NCBI GenBank assembly: GCA_948579315.1
Contig: CAPAOL010000070.1
Coordinates: forward strand, 1-6,882
Origin: an uncultured Phocaeicola sp.
Lineage (GTDB): Bacteria; Bacteroidota; Bacteroidia; Bacteroidales; Bacteroidaceae
Length of the DNA: 6,882 nt
Reading direction: 5' to 3'
Both the position numbers and the translations under genes were made by a program. A model generated the notes under the pieces. That model was not told where the DNA came from, did no database searches, and was given only the letters and a program-made list of their open reading frames with translations. Shown here one piece after another: positions 1 through 5,029 of this stretch (positions within the stretch are counted from its first letter, which is position 1; each line of letters opens with the position of its first letter).

Positions 1-65
1 TAAAAGGAAAAATTAAGATAGAAAATATGGCATCGCCGAGACGCTTACTTATTTTGCGAAGAAAC

Positions 66-100
66 TATGAGAAATGCCTGCTTTGAAATCATTTCTCATA
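66..100. repeat. Perfect 11-bp inverted repeat (TATGAGAAATG / CATTTCTCATA)
   Basis: TATGAGAAATG at 66-76 is exactly reverse-complementary to CATTTCTCATA at 90-100, with a 13-base spacer. It could be a dyad operator for a dimeric regulator or an RNA hairpin. No T-run follows, so it is not a standard intrinsic terminator. The same motif recurs downstream at 146-156, so the left arm or the later copy could compete for the 90-100 arm. Confidence 0.6.
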
Positions 101-137
101 ATATATCTTGTTAGTTTACTGCTACTTGTGTCTTATT

Positions 138-156
138 TATGAGAATATGAGAAATG
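138..156 (+). repeat. Further direct copies of the TATGAGAAATG motif
   Basis: A partial copy, TATGAGAA (138-145), is followed immediately by a full copy, TATGAGAAATG (146-156). The full copy is identical to 66-76 and complementary to 90-100. Three full occurrences plus a partial one within 91 bases is unlikely by chance even in AT-rich DNA. The function is not known. Confidence 0.55.
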
Positions 157-174
157 AAAATGAAAAAACAATGT

Positions 175-239
175 AGTAGATCAGCAGGATTTATGCTGTT
201 TGATAAGAACTTTTTTTGAAGCATCTAATCTACTTTTTC
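175..239 (+). terminator. Possible weak terminator of an upstream transcript
   Basis: AGTAGAT (175-181) can pair with ATCTACT (228-234). An inner hairpin, CAGCA/TGCTG (182-186 with 194-198), sits in the large loop, and the outer stem runs into TTTTTCT. The outer stem is short and AT-rich and its loop is 46 bases, so this is a tentative call. It would make sense if a + strand gene ends just left of the window. Confidence 0.2.
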
Positions 240-296
240 TGTACCTTCTCTCAAAGAAATTACATAAGATGATGCACGAGGTAGAATAAAAAATCG

Positions 297-304
297 TATT
301 TTTG
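297..304 (+). promoter_or_regulatory. Bacteroides-type -7 promoter element for hpt
   Basis: TATTTTTG matches the Bacteroides primary sigma factor -7 consensus TAnnTTTG exactly. It predicts a start near 311 and a leader of about 19 bases before the hpt ATG. No good TTTG is seen 19-21 bases upstream, so the -33 part is poor. The start region has no Shine-Dalgarno sequence, as is usual in this phylum. Confidence 0.55.
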
Positions 305-329
305 CAAGGTTATTTTTAAATTACCGGTT

Positions 330-866
330 ATGGATACCATTCAGATAAAAGACAAATTGTTTACCGTTTCTATTAAGGAACAAGATATTCAGAAAGAAGT
401 GATTCGCGTAGCGAACGAAATTAACCGCGATTTGGCAGGTAAGAATCCGCTTTTTCTTAGTGTGTTGAACGGTTCGTTCATGTTTACTGCTGATTTACTG
501 AAGCACATCACCATCCCTTGTGAAATCTCATTTGTGAAGTTGGCGTCTTATCAGGGCATCACTTCCACCGGAGTGATTAAAGAGGTAATCGGCCTGAATG
601 AAGACATTGCCGGACGTACCATTGTAATCGTAGAAGATATCGTAGACACAGGACTGACGATGCAGCGACTGCTCGAAACATTAGGTACACGCAATCCCGA
701 AGCTATCCATATCGCTTCTCTGCTGGTGAAACCTGAAAAGCTCAAGGTAAACCTCAACATTGAATATGTAGCGATGGAAATCCCGAACGACTTTATCGTA
801 GGTTACGGGTTGGATTATGATGGTTTCGGACGTAATTATCCCGATATTTATACAGTAGTAGATTAA
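330..866 (+). CDS. hpt: Hypoxanthine phosphoribosyltransferase
   Basis: Cytosolic purine-salvage enzyme that joins hypoxanthine (often also guanine) to PRPP to give IMP or GMP. At 178 residues it has the usual length of bacterial Hpt. Visible signatures: the LNGSF loop (46-50) that contacts pyrophosphate; the SYQG flexible loop (73-76); the type I phosphoribosyltransferase PRPP motif VEDIVDTG (101-108) with the paired acidic residues E102/D103; a conserved Lys in LLVKPEK (K134) that normally reads the purine O6; and the C-terminal FIVGYGLDY segment (155-163) that stacks on the base and binds metal. The ATG at 330 follows a clear promoter element closely and leaves the family N-terminus intact. 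adk follows after 59 bases, so two nucleotide-metabolism genes are adjacent. Guanine versus hypoxanthine preference cannot be read from the sequence. Confidence 0.95.
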   Translation: MDTIQIKDKLFTVSIKEQDIQKEVIRVANEINRDLAGKNPLFLSVLNGSFMFTADLLKHITIPCEISFVKLASYQGITSTGVIKEVIGLNEDIAGRTIVIVEDIVDTGLTMQRLLETLGTRNPEAIHIASLLVKPEKLKVNLNIEYVAMEIPNDFIVGYGLDYDGFGRNYPDIYTVVD

Positions 867-891
867 TATTAAATAGGTACCAGTTTAAATG

Positions 892-921
892 GTAAATAGT
901 AAATCGTTAAATTGTAAATAA
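892..921 (+). repeat. Imperfect GTAAAT tandem repeat in the hpt-adk gap
   Basis: Four units of 7-8 bases follow one another: GTAAATA, GTAAATC, GTTAAATT, GTAAATAA. They end 4 bases before the adk ATG. The array keeps the adk leader A/T-rich and unstructured, which suits translation initiation without a Shine-Dalgarno sequence. It may be no more than that. Confidence 0.5.
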
Positions 922-925
922 CAAA

Positions 926-1495
926 ATGTTGAACATCGTAATTTTCGGTGCTCCGGGTTCAGGAAAAGGAACACAGAGCGAACGTATCGTAGAAAAGTAT
1001 GGAATCAATCACATCTCGACAGGAGATGTATTGCGTGCTGAAATCAAGAATGGCACAGAACTGGGTAAAACAGCTAAAGGTTACATCGACCAAGGCCAAT
1101 TGATTCCTGATGAATTAATGATTGATATTCTGGCAAGCGTATTCGACAGCTTCAAAGATAGCAAAGGGGTAATTTTCGACGGTTTCCCAAGAACAATTGC
1201 ACAGGCAGAAGCATTAAAGAAAATGTTGGCAGAGAGAGGACAGGACGTTTCTATAATGCTTGACTTGGAGGTTCCGGAAGAAGAACTGATGGTACGTCTT
1301 ATTAAACGTGGCAAGGATTCCGGTCGTGCTGATGATAACGAAGAAACAATCAAAAAACGTCTGCACGTATATCATTCACAGACTGCTCCACTGATCGACT
1401 GGTACAAGAACGAAAAGAAATACCAACACATCAACGGCTTGGGTACTATGGAAGGTATCTTCGCTGAAATCTGCGAAGCAGTAGATAAATTGTAA
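926..1495 (+). CDS. adk: Adenylate kinase (short-LID, non-zinc form)
   Basis: Cytosolic enzyme catalysing ATP + AMP = 2 ADP, essential for adenylate balance. Its 189 residues show the P-loop GAPGSGKGTQ (8-17), the AMP-binding STGDVLR (31-37), DGFPRT (85-90) with the conserved Arg, and a LID region with RGKDSGRADDN (128-138) followed by KKRLHVYH (143-150). The LID is the compact version: it has none of the four zinc-binding Cys/His seen in long bacterial forms, which accounts for the 189-residue length. This short form is common in Bacteroidota. The ATG at 926 places the P-loop at the usual distance from the N-terminus. It lies between hpt and obg, with 89 bases to obg. Confidence 0.96.
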   Translation: MLNIVIFGAPGSGKGTQSERIVEKYGINHISTGDVLRAEIKNGTELGKTAKGYIDQGQLIPDELMIDILASVFDSFKDSKGVIFDGFPRTIAQAEALKKMLAERGQDVSIMLDLEVPEEELMVRLIKRGKDSGRADDNEETIKKRLHVYHSQTAPLIDWYKNEKKYQHINGLGTMEGIFAEICEAVDKL

Positions 1496-1518
1496 TAATA
1501 CAATATTATAAATAAATA

Positions 1519-1563
1519 AGTCAGTAGCCGGAGTGTGCTAATTAACAGCTCTGACTACTGACT
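1519..1563 (+). promoter_or_regulatory. Hairpin in the adk-obg gap
   Basis: AGTCAGTAG (1519-1527) is perfectly complementary to CTACTGACT (1555-1563), giving a 9-bp stem around a 27-base loop. The right arm overlaps a perfect tandem duplication of GACTACT (1553-1566). The sequence that follows (ACTTTAACTC) is not a solid T-run, so this looks more like an RNA processing, stability or attenuation element between adk and obg than a true terminator. The function is inferred only from position. Confidence 0.4.
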
Positions 1564-1584
1564 ACTTTAACTCTTAAAAAAAAT

Positions 1585-2739
1585 ATGGCTGAATCGAATT
1601 TTGTTGATTACGTAAAGATATACTGTCGCTCGGGTAAGGGTGGAAGAGGCTCTACGCACATGAGGCGCGAGAAATATTGTCCTAACGGAGGTCCCGACGG
1701 GGGCGATGGTGGCAGAGGAGGTCATATCATCTTGCGCGGTAACCGTAATTACTGGACATTGCTGCACTTGAAGTATGACCGTCACGCAATGGCCGGTCAT
1801 GGTGAATCGGGGAGCAAAGGACGTAGTTTCGGAAAAGACGGTGCGGATAAAATAATAGAAGTACCCTGCGGAACGGTAGTTTATAATGCCGAGACAGGGG
1901 AGTATCTTTGCGACGTAACAGAGGACGGACAGGAAGTGATTTTGCTCAAAGGCGGTCGCGGCGGTCTGGGTAACTGGCATTTCAAGACGGCAACCCGCCA
2001 GGCTCCGCGTTTTGCGCAGCCGGGAGAGCCGATGCAGGAAATGACCGTTATCATGGAGTTGAAACTGCTTGCCGATGTCGGTCTGGTAGGTTTCCCGAAT
2101 GCGGGAAAGTCAACTCTGCTTTCTTCCATTTCGGCTGCCAAACCGAAAATTGCCGATTACCCGTTTACTACACTCGAACCCAACTTGGGCATCGTTTCCT
2201 ATCACGATGGAAAATCCTTTGTGATGGCGGACATACCGGGTATTATCGAAGGAGCCAGTCAGGGAAAAGGTTTGGGACTGCGTTTCTTGCGTCATATCGA
2301 ACGTAATTCATTACTGCTGTTTATGGTTCCGGCAGACAGCGACGACATTCGTAAAGAATACGAAGTCTTGCTGAACGAACTGCGTACCTTCAATCCTGAA
2401 ATGTTGGACAAGCAACGTGTGCTGGCCATCACCAAGAGCGATATGCTCGATCAGGAGTTGATGGACGAGATTGAACCTACATTGCCGGAAGGCATTCCAC
2501 ATGTATTCATATCTTCTGTTGCCGGTTTGGGCATCTCGGTATTGAAAGACATCCTTTGGGAAGAGCTGAACAAAGAAAGCAATAAGATAGAAGCTATCGT
2601 TCACCGTCCGAAAGACGTGACCCGCCTGCAACAGGAACTCAAAGACATGGGCGAAGATGAAGACATCGTTTATGAATATGAGGAAGATGGTGACGATGAT
2701 ATCGATTATGAGTACGAAGAAGATTGGGAAGAAGAATGA
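1585..2739 (+). CDS. obg: Obg-family GTPase (ObgE/CgtA)
   Basis: Essential GTPase that binds the large ribosomal subunit and links its assembly to GTP and stress signals. At 384 residues it has the family layout. The glycine-rich Obg fold (about 1-158) includes GKGGRGS (17-23) and GGPDGGDGGRGG (35-46). The G domain follows: G1 GFPNAGKST (169-177), switch I YPFTTLEPNLG (192-202), G3 DIPGIIEGAS (216-225), G4 TKSD (283-286) and G5 SSVAGLG (310-316). The roughly 29-residue tail (356-384) is very acidic and contains YEYEED twice (363-368, 375-380). There is no OCT domain of the type found in Firmicutes Obg. The ATG at 1585 follows an A-rich tract, and MAESNFVDYVKI matches the usual N-terminus. The TGA stop lies inside the start of the next gene (ATGA overlap), indicating translational coupling to pgeF. 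Confidence 0.96.
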   Translation: MAESNFVDYVKIYCRSGKGGRGSTHMRREKYCPNGGPDGGDGGRGGHIILRGNRNYWTLLHLKYDRHAMAGHGESGSKGRSFGKDGADKIIEVPCGTVVYNAETGEYLCDVTEDGQEVILLKGGRGGLGNWHFKTATRQAPRFAQPGEPMQEMTVIMELKLLADVGLVGFPNAGKSTLLSSISAAKPKIADYPFTTLEPNLGIVSYHDGKSFVMADIPGIIEGASQGKGLGLRFLRHIERNSLLLFMVPADSDDIRKEYEVLLNELRTFNPEMLDKQRVLAITKSDMLDQELMDEIEPTLPEGIPHVFISSVAGLGISVLKDILWEELNKESNKIEAIVHRPKDVTRLQQELKDMGEDEDIVYEYEEDGDDDIDYEYEEDWEEE

Positions 2740-3548
2740 TTTCTTTTACAAAACATAACGAGTTGAAGGGATATAAGTCATTAGATGCATATCCCGAAGT
2801 AGCTCATTTCGTAACTACACGTCACGGAGGTATAAGCACCGGAGCTTACGGCTCTTTCAACTGTTCGCCTTATACCAACGACTCGTGTATGAACGTCAAT
2901 CGCAATCAGAGCTGGTTGTTTCAGTGCATGAATCATCAGATAAAGGAATTATTTATTCCTGAACAGAATCATGGTTGCGCCAGTCTGATTATCAATGAAT
3001 CATTTTTTAAAGAATCATTGGAAAGGAGACGGCTACTTCTGCGAGGAATGGATGCTTTGATAACGAATGTGCCGGGATATTGCGTTTGTGTCACGACAGC
3101 GGATTGTGTTCCTGTATTGCTGTACGACAAAAAACAACACGTTGTTGCTGCCGTTCATGCCGGATGGAAGGGAACGGTGAAGCATATTGTCAGTCATGTG
3201 ATGGACCACATGACTCAAGAGTTCGGGACGCAAGGCGAAGATGTAATAGCTTGCATCGGGCCGAGCATTTCGCTCGAATCATTTGAAGTAGGCGATGAAG
3301 TGTATGATGCTTTTGAAGAAAGCGGTTTCGATATGTCTCTTATTTCTATGAAGAAGAAGGAGACAGGCAAATATCATATTGATTTGTGGGAAGCCAACCG
3401 GATTGAATTACTGAATCGCGGAGTGCCTGCAGAGCAGATAGAAGTGGCTGGAATCTGTACCTATATTCATCATGATGAATTCTTCTCCGCACGTAGATTG
3501 GGAATAGATTCCGGTCGTATATTGTCGGGAATAATGATTAGAAAGTAA
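2736..3548 (+). CDS. pgeF: PgeF / YfiH-type 'laccase domain' protein (DUF152, Cu-oxidase_4)
   Basis: The 270-residue protein belongs to the family of E. coli YfiH, reported as a peptidoglycan editing factor that limits L-Ser misincorporation for L-Ala in the stem peptide. Other members have been assigned purine nucleoside phosphorylase, adenosine deaminase or polyphenol oxidase activity. The metal-binding triad is present: H79 in PEQNHG, C124 in TADCVP and H141 in HAGWKG. CIGPSIS (173-179) and the C-terminal CTY...FFSARR (241-254) are also typical. An in-frame TTG at 2724 would add four residues, but the ATG at 2736 gives the classic ATGA overlap with the obg stop and a normal N-terminus, so I choose it. 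It is probably translated by ribosomes finishing obg. Which of the described activities it carries out cannot be told from sequence. Confidence 0.9.
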   Translation: MISFTKHNELKGYKSLDAYPEVAHFVTTRHGGISTGAYGSFNCSPYTNDSCMNVNRNQSWLFQCMNHQIKELFIPEQNHGCASLIINESFFKESLERRRLLLRGMDALITNVPGYCVCVTTADCVPVLLYDKKQHVVAAVHAGWKGTVKHIVSHVMDHMTQEFGTQGEDVIACIGPSISLESFEVGDEVYDAFEESGFDMSLISMKKKETGKYHIDLWEANRIELLNRGVPAEQIEVAGICTYIHHDEFFSARRLGIDSGRILSGIMIRK

Positions 3549-3597
3549 TAATTGTGTCCGTAATCGCAGGACGCTGATGATTGGTTTGTGATAAGTT

Positions 3598-4263
3598 ATG
3601 TTTGAAATAAAAGTATCTAAAGAAATAAAAGACGCATGCCCGGTTTTTGCCGGAGCCGCCGTGTATGCTGCGGTGAAGAATACTGCTTACAGCGAAGGGC
3701 TTTGGCAGGAAATCAATGCTTTTGCCGGGCAACTGACTTCCACTACACAGATGGAAGACATCAAACATCAACCTGTTATCTTTGCTACCCGTGAGGCTTA
3801 TAAGCGTTGCGGCAAAGACCCCGGACGTTATCGCCCGTCAGCCGAAGCTCTACGCCGCCGCTTGATGCGTGGAATCCCTTTATATCAGATTGATACGTTG
3901 GTAGACCTTATTAACCTTGTGTCTCTTCGTACGGGACATTCGATCGGTGGTTTTGACGCGGACAAAATACAAGGTACGCATCTTGAACTCGGTATCGGCA
4001 AAGCAGGAGAACCGTTTGAAGGTATCGGACGCGGTGTATTGAATATTGAAGGATTACCTGTATATCGCGATTCTTTCGGAGGAATCGGAACTCCGACAAG
4101 CGATCATGAACGTACGAAAATGGACCTCGGAACGACTCATATCCTAGCCATAGTCAACGGTTATAACGGAAAAGAAGGTTTGCAAGAAGCGGCTGAAATG
4201 ATACAAACCTTATTAAGAAACTATACAGAATCGGATGGAGGCGAAATCGTATTCTTCGAATAA
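3598..4263 (+). CDS. Standalone B3/B4 tRNA-editing-like domain protein
   Basis: The 221-residue protein consists of little more than a B3/B4 domain, the module that in the PheRS beta subunit hydrolyses misacylated Tyr-tRNA(Phe). Typical segments are ATREAYKRCGKDPGRYRPSA (63-82), the hydrophobic helix LVDLINLVSL (101-110), SIGGFDADKIQG (115-126) and the strand-rich half with DSFGGIGTPTSDHERTK (158-174). No synthetase catalytic core, signal peptide or membrane segment is present, so it is probably cytosolic. The start is secure: an in-frame TAA lies two codons upstream of the ATG at 3598. It follows pgeF by 49 bases. Proofreading of a mischarged tRNA or a related small-molecule hydrolysis is inferred from the domain; the substrate is unknown. 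Its stop codon lies in a 24-base-period repeat. Confidence 0.85.
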   Translation: MFEIKVSKEIKDACPVFAGAAVYAAVKNTAYSEGLWQEINAFAGQLTSTTQMEDIKHQPVIFATREAYKRCGKDPGRYRPSAEALRRRLMRGIPLYQIDTLVDLINLVSLRTGHSIGGFDADKIQGTHLELGIGKAGEPFEGIGRGVLNIEGLPVYRDSFGGIGTPTSDHERTKMDLGTTHILAIVNGYNGKEGLQEAAEMIQTLLRNYTESDGGEIVFFE

Positions 4264-4311
4264 TTAGAATGAGTGCTCTAAGAACAATTAGAATGAATAC
4301 TCTTCGAATAA
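4253..4311 (+). repeat. 24-base-period imperfect tandem repeat across the B3/B4 stop codon
   Basis: TCTTCGAATAA occurs at 4253-4263 and again at 4301-4311, exactly 48 bases apart. AATTAGAATGAGTGCTCT (4262-4279) recurs as AATTAGAATGAATACTCT (4286-4303), 24 bases apart with two mismatches. Together they make about two and a half units of period 24. The first unit includes the last codons and TAA stop of the B3/B4 gene. The second unit has CAA where the first has the TAA stop. The array probably arose by local duplication of the 3' end of the gene. Confidence 0.65.
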
Positions 4312-4347
4312 CGAACCTCTCCCCATCCGGCTTGAAAAAGAAAAAAA

Positions 4348-4986
4348 ATGAAAAACATATTTATCTTACTGACAGTTTTATTATTGCCACTGACTGCCGA
4401 CGGGCAGAATAAACCTTCCTTCTCTGCCCGCGAAATGGCTGATGTGCGGGTAGCTACTCCCGGGTTATTTGCTAAAAGCAATCATATCTATCTGCATTTG
4501 GATTCTCTGAAAGACCATGAATATGCTTTCCCATTACCCGGAGGAAAAGTAATCTCTGCCTATGGAACTCGCGGAGGACATTCGGGAACAGACATTAAGA
4601 CCTGTGCAAAAGATACGATTCGTGCTGCTTTTGATGGAGTGGTGCGTATGTCGAAACCCTATTATGCCTATGGTAATATCGTTGTAATCCGCCACGCTAA
4701 CGGATTGGAAACGCTTTATAGCCACAATTTCAAGAATCTGGTTAAAGCTGGTGATGTCGTAAAAGCCGGACAACCTATCGGGCTGACAGGACGTACCGGT
4801 CGTGCCACTACCGAACATATACACTTCGAAACCCGTATTAACGGGCAACATTTTAATCCGAATCTCATTTTTGACTTTAAAGAGAGAACATTGCGGAAAG
4901 AATGTATCAAGTGTACCAAGAACGGGAGTAAAATCGTTGTGAAGACTCAAATTCCTGACAATCGGATTGCTCAAGATAAAAAGTAA
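4348..4986 (+). CDS. Secreted M23-family (LytM/lysostaphin-type) zinc metallopeptidase
   Basis: Probable periplasmic or envelope endopeptidase acting on peptidoglycan cross-bridges or stem peptides. The N-terminus is a Sec signal peptide: MK, then the hydrophobic run IFILLTVLLLPLTA (4-17), with likely cleavage near residue 19-20. There is no lipobox. The peptidase domain covers about 65-178 and has the full M23 set: H78 and D82 (HxxxD in GHSGTD), H126 (YSHN), and H157/H159 (HIH). VKAGDVVKAGQPIGLTGRTG (132-151) is the usual turn-rich segment before the HxH. All metal-binding and catalytic positions are present, so it is probably active rather than a LytM regulator of the EnvC type. No coiled coil or cell-wall-binding domain is seen; at 212 residues it is a minimal form. 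The C-terminal basic tail holds a CxxC (186-189). It lies 84 bases after the B3/B4 gene behind an A-rich leader. Confidence 0.88.
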   Translation: MKNIFILLTVLLLPLTADGQNKPSFSAREMADVRVATPGLFAKSNHIYLHLDSLKDHEYAFPLPGGKVISAYGTRGGHSGTDIKTCAKDTIRAAFDGVVRMSKPYYAYGNIVVIRHANGLETLYSHNFKNLVKAGDVVKAGQPIGLTGRTGRATTEHIHFETRINGQHFNPNLIFDFKERTLRKECIKCTKNGSKIVVKTQIPDNRIAQDKK

Positions 4987-5014
4987 AGGGCTATCAGTAG
5001 TTGATGAATAGCCG
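4972..5014 (-). terminator. Possible terminator of the lactonase gene
   Basis: Read on the - strand, GGCTAT (plus 5013-5008) pairs with ATAGCC (4994-4989) around a 13-base loop and is followed by CTTTACTTTTTATC. The stem is only 6 bp and the T-run is interrupted, so it is moderate at best. It sits 16 bases after the lactonase stop, which is a sensible place. In the + direction the stem is followed by GGGAGATTATG, with no T-run, so it gives little support as the end of the M23 transcript. Confidence 0.4.
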
Positions 5015-5029
5015 GGAGATTATGACAAA

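Larger units (their letters stand above)
1..329. other. Non-coding AT-rich leader upstream of hpt
   Basis: No convincing gene lies in this stretch: both strands are broken by frequent stops and there is no tRNA- or rRNA-like segment. It holds a perfect inverted repeat with a 13-base loop (66-100), one full and one partial further copy of the same motif (138-156), a possible long-loop hairpin followed by T-rich sequence (175-239), and the promoter element closest to hpt (297-304). The upstream neighbour is outside the window, so some of this may be the 3' untranslated region or terminator of that gene. Confidence 0.7.

Noticed and set aside
90..156. Invertible promoter segment bounded by CATTTCTCATA and TATGAGAAATG
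   Set aside because: The enclosed 45 bases are short for site-specific inversion, no recombinase gene is in the window, and no clear promoter lies inside. It is kept only as a test within the repeat finding.
1567..1980. 137-residue open frame on the - strand inside obg
   Set aside because: It lies opposite the well-supported Obg fold, has no recognisable domain and is explained as a shadow of the coding strand.
2724..2735. TTG start giving a 274-residue PgeF
   Set aside because: The ATG four codons later forms a standard ATGA overlap with the obg stop and gives a normal family N-terminus.
3581..3588. TTGGTTTG as a possible -7 promoter element for the B3/B4 gene
   Set aside because: The invariant A at position two is missing and no -33 element is found at the right spacing; readthrough from pgeF is simpler.
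3598..4263. Fragment of a PheRS beta subunit (pheT pseudogene)
   Set aside because: It has its own start and stop, a complete domain, no leftover synthetase core on either side and an intact frame, so it is a standalone gene.
4534..4974. 146-residue open frame on the - strand inside the M23 gene
   Set aside because: It is antisense to a complete M23 domain with all catalytic residues; no family features are visible.
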